From: Zantedeschia hybrid cultivar
Lineage: Eukaryota; Streptophyta; Magnoliopsida; Alismatales; Araceae
DNA: 64,000 bases
Assembly: GCA_030544215.1 (NCBI GenBank)
Contig: JARZZO010000001.1
Location: forward strand, 39,087,670-39,151,669
Reading direction: 5' to 3'
Each line of letters begins with the position of its first letter. Within the stretch, counting starts at the first letter, position 1. Both the position numbers and the translations under genes were made by a program. Positions 45,440 through 57,424 of the stretch are shown here, piece after piece. Under the pieces are notes generated by a model. It ran no database searches and was not told the DNA's origin. It saw nothing but the letters and a program-made list of their open reading frames with translations.

Positions 45440-46050
45440 AAGTGCACACACTCCGAATTAATAATTTCAGATTATTCGATGCAAATTAGAACAATTCTAT
45501 TAATCTAACATTTAGATTAAACCCCATTAATAATCTAACAATTAGACTATTAATGACTAATCTAACTCTTAGACTAGTCCAACAAAGTTAATTAATAATC
45601 AAACATATTTAATTATTAATTACAAATCTAACATTTAGATCAGTCAATTAATGTTAATCATTAATTTAAATCTTAAACTAATAATTAACACTAACTAATT
45701 AATAATTAATTAATCTAACTCTTAGATTAGATAATTAAAGTTATCGCTAATTTAACTATTAAATTAATGACTAACAATAATTAATGAAAGACCACTAATT
45801 TAACATTTAAATTAGTCATCTAAGTTAATTAATAATTTAACAATTAAATTAATAACTAACTCAAATTAATAATTAACAATTAGATGTATTAATAACTAAT
45901 AATCGAACAATTAGATTAATAATTATTAACCATCGATTTTAACTCTTAAAATTAGACAAATTAAGGTCGATAATTAATTCAACACTTAAACTAATATTAA
46001 CCTCAACTAATTCACAACTAATTGCTAATTAATAAATCCTTAAATGACTT
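45440..46050 (-). repeat. AT-rich mini-hairpin array in Cop-C leader
   Basis: A dense run of short inverted repeats with 3-nt spacers, for example AATCTAACATTTAGATT at 45502-45518, AATTTAACTATTAAATT at 45749-45765 and AATTTAACATTTAAATT at 45797-45813. It lies between the GC-rich leader block and the seven-hairpin module, as in Cop-A and Cop-B. Confidence 0.6.
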
Positions 46051-46209
46051 AATGATTCAAAATCATTAATTAAAAGCCCAATTAAATAAAATTTATTAAT
46101 AAATTTAAATGTCAAAACAATTTTGAATTTTAAATTTTAAAATCCAATTTTATATAAATTAAATGGGAAAAGTTGGGGTTTAATTGTTTTAATAAATTAA
46201 AATAAGGGT

Positions 46210-46909
46210 GGGTTGGTCCAGCCGGATGGGCTGAGCCCTGGGCTCGGGCCCTAGCCGAACCAGGGCTCGGACCAGGCGGGTGCCTGGCTCGGGCCTGGCT
46301 CGGCCAGGCCCTGGACCCGACCCGTCCGGTTCGACCGGCTCGGGACCGGGCCCAACGCCGGTTCAGGCCCTTCTTCAACCTCAAACTGATGCCCATTGCA
46401 GAAACCCTAGGCTTCCCCCCCCCCCCGGCGGCGCCGACGGTTGAGCCCCCCGGCCGCCAGCGGGCTCCCCAACGCCGACAAGGCCGGTGGAGAGGCCCAA
46501 ACACGCTACTGGCCGAACCCCCATTAGCCCAAAATTTCTGGTTTTCTCATAAGTTCAAAACCCGATTTAGGGCTTGAATTTATAGCCCTCCATGGGCACT
46601 CCGGTGGCGGCAATGATACTCGGTGGGCAATGGTGACTATCACCTAGAGATCCGGGGATCTTGCCCGCCATCCCAACGTTTGGGAAGCATGTACGAAGCC
46701 GCCGAAAAGTCCCCGTTCATCATCTCATGAAGAATTTCTAAAACCACAAAATAAATTCGAAAAATTGCAAGAAAAATAATCTAATTATTCTTATAGTCGG
46801 TGTTCATCACATGAACATGGATCCAGCAATAAAATCGAACTAGTGCATGGAATAACGCATGAAATATTAATTTCGGAGACCGAAACGGGACGAGAAACAG
46901 TGGAACCTG
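46210..46909 (-). other. Cop-C leader, GC-rich block
   Basis: GC-rich to about 46520 with GGCTCGG, GGCCCGG and a C10 run near 46417; then ordinary leader to the PBS. The Pro/Gly/Arg-rich frame at 46130-46504 has no domain. Confidence 0.55.
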
Positions 46910-46921
46910 GGTCTGATACCA
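46910..46921 (-). other. Primer-binding site, Cop-C
   Basis: On the minus strand TGGTATCAGACC, one base after the LTR end. It is the initiator-Met tRNA site with one change from TGGTATCAGAGC. Confidence 0.85.
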
Positions 46922-46922
46922 C

Positions 46923-48462
46923 TGTTGGATTCTCGGATTTCTCCGGATGTCACACGCAACGGAAAATAAAATGAAAACGGAGATCCGTTCCCGTTTCGAA
47001 AAACTAAAGACTACGATTATCGGATAATCGATTCTCACCGTGTGCGGATTCGAATCGGCAACCTTTCAGTTCCGTTGGTGCGACACCGCAAGCCGTGCAA
47101 GCGCCCAGCCTCTAGCGAAGTCCATGTGATCCTCCTCGCGACGGATATTCTCACGTTCCTCGTTCTTCGCAGCCCACGAAACCTCCGCCGGTTGCCGCAA
47201 CCTGCAGACGATTTCCCGTCGAACGGGATTTGGAGAAGCGGCGCAGCATATCTGGATCTGTCTGGACGCTAGAGAGAGAGAGAAACAGAGGAGGGACGGC
47301 TAGGGTTAGCAGCCACTTGGCCTGCTCAGCTCGTTCGCTATCTTTTATACTAACCGCGCGGTTTTTCATAAAAAACCCCCGGTTTGTATAAAACCCACTT
47401 ATTTATCCATCGCCTTGAGAATCATTTGCGTGTGACCCTCTAGGCCTAATTACCAGTTCGGTTAATAGCCCAATAAGCCCAGTGACTCCTCACTGGCATT
47501 ATTAATCAATTAATAACCCTTTATTAATTAATTAATCAATCCAATTGATGTCGCACATTGAATTCGATCTGGCCTCCGATCACATTGGGTGCCAAGCAAC
47601 AGCGCGTGAACCCGGAAGGTATCAGGGTTAAGTAACCCACTCTTGGAACCTTTCCGCCGACAATTACCGCGTGGATATAATCGTTCATTCGTACAATGCT
47701 CTCGAGTCAACTCAGGGTATGGCGTGCTGTCAAACCCTAACCGGTCGACTCACTTAGATTGGATGCCGCTAATAAATATCGGAAAACTCCTTTCCCGATA
47801 TTATCGTCCGCCCTGGCCAGGGATTTCCGCGCATCCTTCCTAGAGTATTCTCTCTCTAAGTACCGAGAGCGAATGATTCCTTATTGACACACAATTCCCT
47901 TCGACGGTATTCCGCTGTACCCAATCCTTGGCGTTTTAGAATCCTGTGGCTAGAGATTCGTAAACCAAGGTCAAAGCACAAAAGTCCACCGACAAGGTGT
48001 CCTTGGTGTCTCAGGTATGAGGATCATCCACACAACTGCGACAATAGAATCAAGCTGGTTGACAATGAGGTACAATACCATCCAGCGATTCAGTCGGATC
48101 AGTTTAGTGAACTCATTCTCCAATGAGCACCTACAGATTCGCCTTAGTGTCTCCACACAAGTGACTTATGAGATCAATCACCCTCATCATATGAGCAGGA
48201 GTAATCTGTACTAGTCTAACCGGATATCCGATGTCCTTCTCGGATATCCTCCGACTAGGAACGATTAAGAATATGTGTGTTTAAGTGATCAGTCTCATTA
48301 GTATGATCTCATCATAATCTGATCACTATAGCACATATTCACGGACTTCATTATGAAACGATAATTAATGCGATTTACACATAATGAATGTTATGCCATT
48401 ATATTAATATATGAACGAGATTTACATAGTCAGATTGGCTTGTAGGCCACCTAAACCTAACA
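46923..48462 (-). repeat. Cop-C 5' LTR, 1540 bp
   Basis: Plus-strand ends TGTTGGATTCTCGG and CCTAAACCTAACA. It aligns with 26768-28319 apart from small indels, for example a missing stretch near 47200 where the other copy has ATGATCGCGGCAACG. Confidence 0.93.
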
Positions 48463-48509
48463 ACAGCAAGTATAAGGAATGTCATGACATATGTCAGCAG
48501 CAGCATCAC

Positions 48510-50945
48510 CATCAGCATCAACAGCCGTCAAGGCTGGCACTCCCCGGTGCCCTCATCATAATGGATTTGGGCCTCATCCGGTCCTTGTGGTGCCCTGGTC
48601 GGTGGTGGCGGTGGCCCCATCGCGCTCGGCTCGGATCGGCTCTAGCAGAGGACATAGCAAGGCTCGAAGTGAACGTGCTACCGTGACCCCTCTCGCGAGC
48701 TCTCTGCCGAGCACGCTGGTAGCTCTCCTCCACGCTCCGCCACTCATGCTCGGCGATGGACAGCCGGACCTATAGAGACTGGAGATCTGCCATCAGTCGT
48801 CCGCGCTCCCGATCTCTCTCCTCGATAATAACCTACAGACGCATCTGCAGTCGCACTAGCTCGCGAGGGAGGTCACCGGCGGAGGGGCACGCTAACTGCT
48901 CCTCCAGAGCTCTGATCCGGGAAGCATCCACCTGTACATAGGCTGCTGCACTCCGGGTCTGCTCCTGCTCCATTTCAGCCCTTTGAAGGGCCTCTTGAAG
49001 CTCAGCAACCTGCCAGTTAAGAGAAGACAATGTCAGTTAGTGTAAACAAGTTCAGGATCAAGCTGTGCCAGAAGTAAGAAGTCAAAGATCAGAACTTACC
49101 CTAGAGGCGCGGTCCTCCTTCGCCAGAGAGGCCTGGTGGATGGCTCGAGCCAACTGGTGGCGGTATCGTGATAGGCGCTAGAAGAGGAAGCTCCAGCTTT
49201 GTAGGTAGGAGGCTGGACAGCCTGGGTGTAAGCAGCACGCTATATCAAAAGATTACTGTCAGTGGCTAAGTGTCAAAATAATTTAATTAATAAAATGAAT
49301 TCAATCATACATTTAAATAATTCATGCATACATACTAGGTCATCGAGCTCCTTCTGACTTGCTCGAGCTGGGCCTCCGTGTCCTGGAGTCGAGCCCGGAG
49401 GGTGATGATGGTGGCATCCCGCACATCTTGCATATTCACATGTCATTCATTCATTCACAAACTTAAGTAAGATAATAATAAAATACAAGAAGCATATATC
49501 CAAACTTACATCAAGAGGACGGAGCTGCTGAAGGTGGGAGCGTGGTGGGCCCGGTACTGGTGGAGGTAGGCCTTGCTACTCTCCACGTGTGACTCGACCG
49601 GGACTCCATGCCGCTCCCAATCGGTGTGCTGCTCAGGGAATTTCACCCGCCAGTCGGTGCAGGCTTGCTTCCCCCTCATCGTCCTCCCGATCCCCTCTGG
49701 GATCTCCTTCTCGATCCATTCTTGGTGGCGGCCCAACGTCCTCATCGCCAGGTAGAGGTGGAGTAGTGTGATCTCATTCAGGCAACGCACCCATGTCTTC
49801 CTGCCGAACCGCGCCTGCCTAGCCTCCACCCAAGGCTGCCCTGCCTCCTCCATGCCCAGATCAGGGCGCCAGATCACCTGCATGCATAAAGGTTAGTCGC
49901 ATTCATAATCAAATAAACAATTGCATTTAATTGAATAAACAATCATAATCATTAAATAATAACTCACCAGGATCTCTAGGTAATCAAGGAATTGACGGCG
50001 GAGAGCCGTCAGCTGATGACGTTGCGGTGCTGTGTCCACAACTGGCTGCCATTGGCGGGCCAGTGGGACATCGTCGAGTCGGATGGGCTTCGCCCTGCCC
50101 AAGGGAAAGTAGTAATAGGACTATATCTGCATAAACAAACATATAGGTTAGAATCATCATGCATTCAATCAGTTCATAAACATGTATTCATGGAATTAAA
50201 TGAAATTTATTAAAGATACCTGAAGGAACGACGCGAAGCCGCTAACGGTCGTCTCGTGGTCTGGCGCGACCGTGGATAAACTAGTGAAGAGGTGGGCCAG
50301 AAGGGCCGCACCCCATGCATACTCTCCTAACCTATCTACATCTCTAAGGAGACCTAAGAACCTACAATGAATGTGGTCGCCCTTCGTCCCGAAGAGCAAC
50401 CTCCCAAAGAAAAAGACCAAAAAGACCCTAAGCTGCCAGTCTACTACCTCTCTCTGACTCTCATCCCAACAATAAACCCGGGCAGCTGCCCTCGACAATC
50501 TATCCCTAAACATCTCTCGGGACTCCCCCTGTCTCTGCCTAGGGTTGACTAACGCTAGGGCATCCTCTACATTTACTCTAAACAGGGTCCTAGACTCTCT
50601 ACCTAGGGCACCTGACACCTCTAACCCGAGAAGGCTCTCAGCCATCTCCTGGTAATCGGAATAGGTAATCCCGCTCACTGCCCGACCTTTGACTCGAAGG
50701 CCGGTGATCCTCGCTACATCCTCTAGACTGGGGACCATATGTCTCCAGGGCATCAAGAATGCCTGGCTCACTAGATCCTAGCTCTCTCGTAAGACCTGCA
50801 ATAGGACTAGATTGAGCCAAAAGGGTCGATATCTAGGATCTCCCCAAACCCAATGCGTCTAAGCCTATCCATCTGGAAATCAGGGAGTCCGCGGTACGCC
50901 GCAACCACGAGGTCCCAGGAGATCCGGGCCCTTATCGTGCCCTGC
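48510..50945 (-). pseudogene. Plant mobile domain (PMD, aminotransferase-like) gene with introns
   Basis: Read right to left. Likely exons: about 50945-50220, 50126-49968, 49877-49510, about 49424-49335, about 49241-49100 and 49009-about 48510. Borders such as CAG/GTATC at 50220, TGCAG/ATATAG at 50126 and CTG/GTGAG at 49968 fit GT-AG introns. PMD hallmarks: MVPSLEDVARITGLRVKGR, then FFFGRLLFGTKGDHIH, LGEYAWGAALLAHLF, FLQ joined to IYSYYYFPLGRAKP, and VIWRPDL. The C-terminus is Glu/Arg-rich coiled coil (VAELQEALQRAEMEQEQ). In-frame TAG at 50778-50780 and near 48772 suggest decay. PMD proteins occur both as plant nuclear silencing factors and inside transposons; the setting favours a transposon-borne copy. 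Confidence 0.72.
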
Positions 50946-52262
50946 AATTGTTCAAGAAATGTTAGAAAAATCAATTAAAAGGGCAATTGAATCAAATTTT
51001 AAATCTAAATTGGGTCGGCATCGGGCCTGGTCGACGCCTTTTGAAAGGCGTCACCTGGTCTCGACGCCATTCAACCACGGATTCGATGACCCGTGGCCAT
51101 CCCTCTTTTCGGTTTCCCGCCACCAAATGCTATAAAAGGAAAGATTTTGGACTTAGCATCGAGGGGCCAGCTTCTTCGACTGATGCCGCCGCCAATGGAG
51201 GATCCTCCGCCTCTATAAAGCTTCGGCCGCTGCGAGGACTGCTACGTCCTCGAGGATTTCTTGTTAAGTCGGGAGGAGGTCCTACTCATCCCCCTCTAGC
51301 TCCAGGACGGCAATAACACGCTGCCTCTTCCCGCTTGGGCCTCCCCTTTCCATGGTGATCGAGAGAATGAGAGAGGGAGAAAGAGAGAGATCGAGTGAAT
51401 GAGAGAGAGTAAGAGAATGGAACAGTGAGTGATAGGGGAGGAGACGAGTTGGCCGGAGTTCACCGGAAGCTCGGGGATTGTTGAAGAAAGAAAGAAAACT
51501 GCCGTGAGAACATTGGGTCGCTGGAAGAAAAGGAGAGGTGAAGAGATAAAGTATGGAAGGGTGAATGAGGAAGGAAGGGCTCGGGCTTGCGCGAACCACA
51601 ATAAATTCTTTAAATGGCGTCGACCATGGGCGACGCGTTTCAACGGCACACAAACTGAGAAAGGCGGTTTGAATTTTGAAAATGGTTAACGACATCGGCC
51701 ATGGGCAGCGCGATTTGAATTTACCGTCTTTACCAGTCAGAGCCGTACCACGAAAATCTAGAGAAAACTAGAGAAAAATGTCGGCCATGGGTGACACTAT
51801 TTAGGGAATTAATTCATTAGAAAATGTGGAAGTATGACTATAATTAATGATTGGCATCGACCATGAGTGACGTGTTTCAGATAATTCAATGCTTAGAAAT
51901 TTCTGAAAAATAGGAGAGAGAAAATGATCAACGTCGCCTATGGTCGACGTGATTCAGGCTCTTTTAAGGAATAAATCTTAATTTTCAGAAATTAATTTTG
52001 TTGAAAGGCTTCATCTGGTGTCGATGCTATTTGAATTATTGTGCCCGAAACATTGATTATTGTGAAAGATGAGCCGTTTTGCTTATGGGAAAATACCAAA
52101 AAATTGCACAATATCAAGGAATGATCTTTATTGAAATAAAGGAATAATATTTTATTGAAAATATATTCAAAAAGTACACCAAACTTTGGGCAGAAGTTGA
52201 GAACTTTCAAGCCTAATTTTTTGAAGCTCTTTTAGATAATTCTTCTATAACTCCCTATTCAC
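50946..52262. other. Non-coding region between the two PMD-type frames, with hairpin motifs
   Basis: Holds the GGCGTC...GACGCC motif at about 51015, 51045, 51612, 51684, 51775, 51850, 51930 and 52005, increasingly degenerate. A minus-strand ATG at 51352 opens a short frame (MERGGPSGKRQRVIAVLELE) preceded by a CT-rich run (51355-51450). It could be the first exon of the PMD gene, but no clean donor was found. A plus-strand TATAAAAG at about 51131 is unexplained. Confidence 0.4.
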
Positions 52263-53635
52263 TTAATAAGGAAGTTTAACACAACAGGTGAAACCGATGT
52301 TCCATAAGGTTGCAATAAGCTCAGTCCTCTCAAAGTCTTCGTCAGTTCTCAATGTCCGCTTCTTGATTGGAGAAAGATTAGATATCTTAGGAAATTCATA
52401 GTGAGGCATACCAAGTTGAGGATGACAGCGATGTGGATTGTATAAGGCGAACTCGGTCGCCCTGATCAGTTGGAGCTCTGTGCCAACACAATGGCGCACT
52501 CGAACTATCTTTTCTCTAAGAGCAAGTGGTGAAGATTCGAAGACAGTCCTTGGCATGGTCTTGAAGTATGTACACCAGTCAGCTCGAGTCCTGAGGTTGG
52601 ACACTCGATTGGTCATATTGTTGTGAATTTCACTATGTTGGCAATGTGAAAGATGAGACTGCGCTAATATATCTGGGACATCTTGGGAACCTCTTCCTCA
52701 TTATGGTTGAACTTGAAATGGAGATCGATCCATGAGGCTAAGAGTAGCATGCTACCACAAGGAGATTGACCTGTAGAAGCCGCTGAGAGCCTAATATAGA
52801 GATAAGCTAGAACTGTTGTGCTTATTTGCTTTCCCCTGAAAATCCCACAAATTGCACTAACCTGATCTTCCAATAAAATGTTATGTTGGGCAGGGAATAG
52901 TAGAGCTCCAGCCAAACATGCAGTGAACGCGATCATCACGGTCTCTGTATCTTCCTCCTTAGCTTCTTCCATCTTATTTAGAGTCCATTTTGCCAGCTTT
53001 GCAAGATTAATCCCTTTATGAGTAAGAATGCTCTGGATTTCTTTCAGAATTTCCATGATCTTTCCCTAGAATTGGTGGCAAGTGACCTTTTCCCTCATGA
53101 ATAGCATATGAGTCACATTAGGTTCATCACTATTAGCCTTGAGCTTTGGAAGTCCCAATAGGAGTTCAGCTTTTTCTAGTAGGATGGTAGCTTTGAAGGA
53201 AGTGAAGAGGAAAGTATGTGTTTGAGGATGCCACAAGTCAATCAAAGTACCCATTGCATCCCAATCCATACACACACTCTTATAATGTTTGGCATGGATA
53301 ACCAAGCCTTGAAGATGCCACTTTGAGATATATGATTACATGGAGAGATTGATTTTCCTCGCTAACTTGGAAATCCATGGAAGAAAAGAAAATCTTCTTG
53401 GACCAGGGAAGAAATGATATCCCTTAAAAGAGAATTAGCACTGTTTTATCATATTGAAGAAAATATGGAGCATGGAGAATAATTTGTAAAAGAATAAAGA
53501 AAAAAATTGAATGAGAGAATAGCTTACTTGTAAGTTAGGACCTCGTCCACTAAGGTGGCCTTCTATATTAGAAAGCCTCTCGAATATCTTCCCCGCCCTC
53601 TTGTTTGATGAAGAATCCTTAGCAAAACTAGCCAT
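52263..53635 (-). pseudogene. PMD/DUF7745-like ORF1 of a Tat-type element
   Basis: Starts at ATG 53635 (MASFAKDSSSNKRAGKIFER). An 87-bp intron (53527-53441) has GTAAGC and a TTTTATCAT/ACAG-type end. Key motifs: GTLIDLWHPQTHTFLF, LEKAELLLGLPK, TVMIAFTACLAGALLFPAQ, VLAYLYIRLSAASTGQ and SMLLLASWIDLHF. These match the fold pattern of plant mobile domain and of the related DUF7745 proteins. The latter often form ORF1 of Tat/Ogre-type elements; family membership is from memory of the motif layout. Breaks: TAG at 53066-53068, a frameshift near 52640, and another near 53330. A TATATAA box lies 130 bp upstream of the ATG. Confidence 0.6.
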
Positions 53636-53763
53636 TCTCCTTGATTGCTTGATTTCCTCCCTTTTCTTGTCCTTTCTTATCCTTTTCCTTGAGCTTTAGA
53701 GAGAATTCTCTAGCCTTTCTTCTTGGAAGCTTGTTGTGTTGATTTTATCTGGGGTGAGGGAGG

Positions 53764-53770
53764 TTATATA
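53764..53770 (-). promoter_or_regulatory. TATA box upstream of ORF1
   Basis: TATATAA on the minus strand, about 130 bp before ATG 53635, with an A/G-rich leader between. Two hairpin motifs (53876-53945) lie about 110-180 bp further upstream. Confidence 0.5.
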
Positions 53771-53776
53771 GAGTGA

Positions 53777-54963
53777 TTTGCGAGATTAAAAGGCCCATTC
53801 CAAATTGGAAGACAGTGTTTGAGGAAAGAAAGTGTAGTCCGGATTGGAGTCAGAAGAGTTCTATTTTGGTAAGTGAAATGGCGTCTTGACGTTGCGACGT
53901 CATTCAAATGATGTCGACATAGAGCGACGCCATTTAGTGAATTTTTGATATTTCTAGAAAATTGCATATTTATTACTATTTAATACTGTTTGATTATTTG
54001 TTTGAAATTACTGACAAATTTTGAGTGTAGGAAATTCAAGGAAAAATAAAATAGAGTTTCAATGATATCCCACTGTGATCACTGAGTCCTGCCGTGACTA
54101 AAAAGATGGTTATCTCTACCCTTGTATTCTCTCATGTAAATCATCATTGATATATATTAAATATTTATTAGAGTATATCAAAGACCTTGTGGTTTTGATA
54201 AAATTGGAATTTGAGTTTCCCTTTAACAAAGACAATGATAATTGCAGATAATTCTTAATTGCACGAATAGGCCGTTAGATTGTTAATTAATGGAGACGAT
54301 AGTTCTGCTTTTGTGACACGGTGTGTGAACAAACGAGCTTTGGATTAGTACTGGATTACAGGATTGGTGTCTTAACTCATCAATAACAGTTTAACAATAT
54401 TATTCTTGATTAATTTATATATTATTTCATTTTAATTTTTTTCTTTAGCCTAGCATGTATCATGTAGGAATTTGAAATCATTATGATAAGAATTAGTTAT
54501 TGATTAAATTTCAGACCATTGATCAAATAAATCCCAATGTGATATGAAATATTCCATTATGAATTGATCTCTCAATTATCTTTGAGGTTTTCTTGAAGAC
54601 ATCTTTGGAATTCTATCCTTACTTGGATTTTTTATCCCAAATTTCATGTTTCCTTTTAAGATCCATCATGGTTGAAGCACGTCACATTGGCTGGTAATCG
54701 CTCTCCATGATGAAACCTGTAGGGTTTGTAACCTTGGATACTTCCCCTCGTGGAGGTTGATCGACTTTATTTAATCCCATTTGTCCATCTCATCTAGGTA
54801 TGATTGATTCTATTGATTTCTTTGAGTCATTTTATTGATCATTTTGAGTAAAATTCATATTACGTAATGTTCAGAGCGTGTCTCATCATACCTTAGCATT
54901 ACTTTTTCAGTTGATTCCATTCTATTTCACTCCCTTGTAAAGTCAATGCCAAGGTGGGACAAC
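53777..54963. other. Non-coding stretch with two hairpin motifs and a PPT-like end
   Basis: 53876-53945 carries two adjoining GGCGTC/GACGCC-type units. The rest is AT-rich without a frame. It ends in AAGGTGGGACA (54951-54961), a polypurine tract directly before the Tat-4 LTR start. Confidence 0.5.
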
Positions 54964-57424
54964 TATAGACATGCTAATTTTGACTTCATATTGAGTAAAT
55001 TTCATGTCACAATTATGATACCTTAAAATGATCCGATCTTAAATCATTAATTAAGTTTTATTGATTTTTCGAGATTTGCTGATTAACGTCGACTATGGCC
55101 AACGCCATATAGATTTCTAGCCGAAATCAGTTCAAAATTAAATTCCTAAATCTGGATAGATTTAACTGAATATCGTCATTCATGGAAGACACCATTTAGT
55201 CCCCTAATCCATTTGGATTTTTGATTTAAATTTAAATTAATTTTCTAATTATCTTAATAACGTAGGTCATGGACGACGACTTTTTAGTTTCCTAATTATT
55301 TACACTTTCCTTTCCAGATTCTGTTTCTATTTTGGCCCCTCTAATTAGCCAAATGGCGTCCCTGGTGGGCGATGCGATTTAAGCACTTTCTTGATAAACT
55401 TGATTTGGTTGAGCTAATCCAGTTCCCAAAGTTAGAAGGGTTACCAACTCTTGGATGCTCATCCAAGGCAAGTCGGATCCGCGGGAGAGCCCTTTGTAGG
55501 CCAAATTCCTTTCAAATCAACCTTTATAAATATGTTAACCCTTGGACCTTCAAAGAAAGTTGGCCATTAAAGGTTTTGGAGTCCAAATCAAGGTGACAGG
55601 AGGCCCTCTCTGCAGAAAACATGGGAAGGCTTAGAAGGCTTCTTCTTCATCTTCTTCTCCATCCTTTGAAGCTCTTGAAGATCAAGGCTATGGAGGGACC
55701 AATTCTACTCTTCCCTTTTTCTTTTCTTTGCTAATTTCCAGTTAGTTTTCATCATAATCATCACTATTTTCATTAGATTTTCCATAACATCACTCCATGA
55801 TTCACACATACCACATCATATTCTTCCTCACCCATACATGTTAGGGATTTCAAAAGAGCATCAAACAAGTGAATTTTTATTAGTTTAGTTCATGTTTGAT
55901 TACTGAGATAGAATAGGTACTACACTACCAATAGCTCTAACCATATTCTTTTCTTTTGTTTGATTGTTCTTTTTGCAAGGCTTCGAAGAAGGAGAAAAGC
56001 TTGAAGAAGGATTGAATAAAAGGAAAACAACCCAAAAAATAAGAGTAAAAGAAGAGGCTTTTCATCTTTGGCCGGCCAAAGAAGGAGAACAAAAGAACAA
56101 CAATCTTCCCAATTCCGCAAGGTTAGTAAATGATCACTTTTCTTTGAAGCCCTCAGTTTATGGCGATCACACACTTAGTTTTAATTTGATTTATTTATCA
56201 TAATATAACGCATGATATCATTGAGAGCATGACACGATTTTGAGCACTACAGCTTTTTGGCGATCACGGTGGGACTTGTCTTGCTGTTCTTTCTTTACTC
56301 TTATTTTTTTCCATTGGGCACCCTCGTGTGCACCGTTTATCACCCTCGTATGCATCCTTTGTGTCCCTTGGGCATGTTTGATGTTTGGTTTGTTGGTTTG
56401 ATTTCCCCCACGTGCACCTCGTACACATCCTAGTGGCAATAGTTTGCCCTCCCATGATTGCCTAAACTTGTGGTTTTGAAAAAAAGCATGTTTGTTTGAA
56501 GTGGATATCATTGATGTAAGCATGATAAATTATCTCTTTTAGACTCTGTTTCGCATGATATTTGGTCCTTTACATACCTTGTTTGATTGAGAGGGGAGTG
56601 CCCCTACTGTTCTCTACTGTTTACTGTTTACGGGGCTTGAATCACGTCGAGACAAGGCGACGCCATTTAAATGACGTCGTCCAGTCCCGATGCCTTTTTT
56701 CTATCTGCCCCGCTGCTCGAGAAACTGCAGACAGTGGGTTTACTGTCTTGAATATCATCGACACCATGTGACGCCATTCAAGCAGGTTAGCCTTCGGTCC
56801 TTGGTTCTCGGATTTCTGATTTGGTTTGATTATTATACTTATATTTACTGCATTAGAGGCTATCCTAGCCGTAGGTCATCATCATTGGGAGTTCACTCCT
56901 TTGTTAGGAACACCTTTCTGGGCGTTCTCACCTCTCTGTGACTGGGGTTGGTCCCTCGGTTAGACTAGAGTAGTTACTGTCTTGAATATCATCGACACCA
57001 TGTGACGCCATTCAAGCACGTTAGCCTTCGGTCCTTGGTTCTCGGATTTCTGATTTGGTTTGATTATTATACTTATATTTACTGCATTAGAAGCTATCCT
57101 GGCCGTAGGTCATCATCATTGGGAGTTCACTCCTTTGTTAGGAACACCTTTCTGGGCGTTCTCACCTCTCTGTGACTGGGGTTGGTCCCTCGGTCAGACT
57201 AGAGTAGTTAGTGTCGGGACCTCCGTAAGTCCACAAAAGTGAAGAATTCCTCTTTACTCATTGGGCTAGTTGTACCTATGATTGAAAGCTTGTGGAGACT
57301 TCTGGCGCAAGCTTTCTAGCCTTAAGCATCTGAGTGGGCAATCGGTGTTATATCCCGAATTCTTCATATTCCCAACATTGCTCCTTGCGAACCACTCTCA
57401 GTTCCAGATTTTTGACTGGGGTGC
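54964..57424 (+). repeat. Tat-4 LTR, plus orientation
   Basis: Starts TATAGACATGCTAATTTTGA (TG mutated to TA), homologous to the Tat-2 and Tat-3 LTR starts. A TATA box (TTTATAAATA) lies at about 55522. Hairpin motifs are at about 55085, 55170, 55255, 55350, 56641, 56670, 56752 and 56986. The far end (57150-57330) matches the minus strand of Tat-2 near 3172-3260 and of Tat-3 near 59220-59330. It abuts the opposite-strand Tat-3 gag at about 57424. The exact LTR end is not resolved. Confidence 0.65.
56741..57208 (+). repeat. Tandem duplication, 2 x 234 bp
   Basis: 56741-56974 and 56975-57208 are direct repeats starting TACTGTCTTGAATATCATCG, with only a handful of differences. Each copy carries one hairpin motif (56752, 56986). 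Confidence 0.95.

Larger units (their letters stand above)
26768..48462 (-). mobile_element. Cop-C Copia element, minus strand, carrying Cop-B inside
   Basis: Flanked by target duplications ACAGC (26763-26767 and 48463-48467). Read right to left: 5' LTR 48462-46923, PBS 46921-46910, GC-rich leader, mini-hairpin array, hairpin module 44906-44245, gag-pol 44132-42464, Cop-B insertion 42463-30070, rest of pol 30069-about 28335, polypurine tract 28330-28320, 3' LTR 28319-26768. Without the insertion it is about 9.3 kb. Its coding region has several stops, frameshifts and a gag deletion. Confidence 0.95.

Noticed and set aside
51131..51138. Plus-strand TATAAAAG as a promoter of a plus-strand gene
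   Set aside because: No plus-strand coding sequence follows; the neighbouring genes are on the minus strand.
55920..56523. Frames of 80-100 codons at 55920-56174 and 56218-56523
   Set aside because: They lie in Tat-4 LTR sequence, lack domains, and resemble the equally meaningless frame at 3614-3982 in the homologous Tat-2 LTR.
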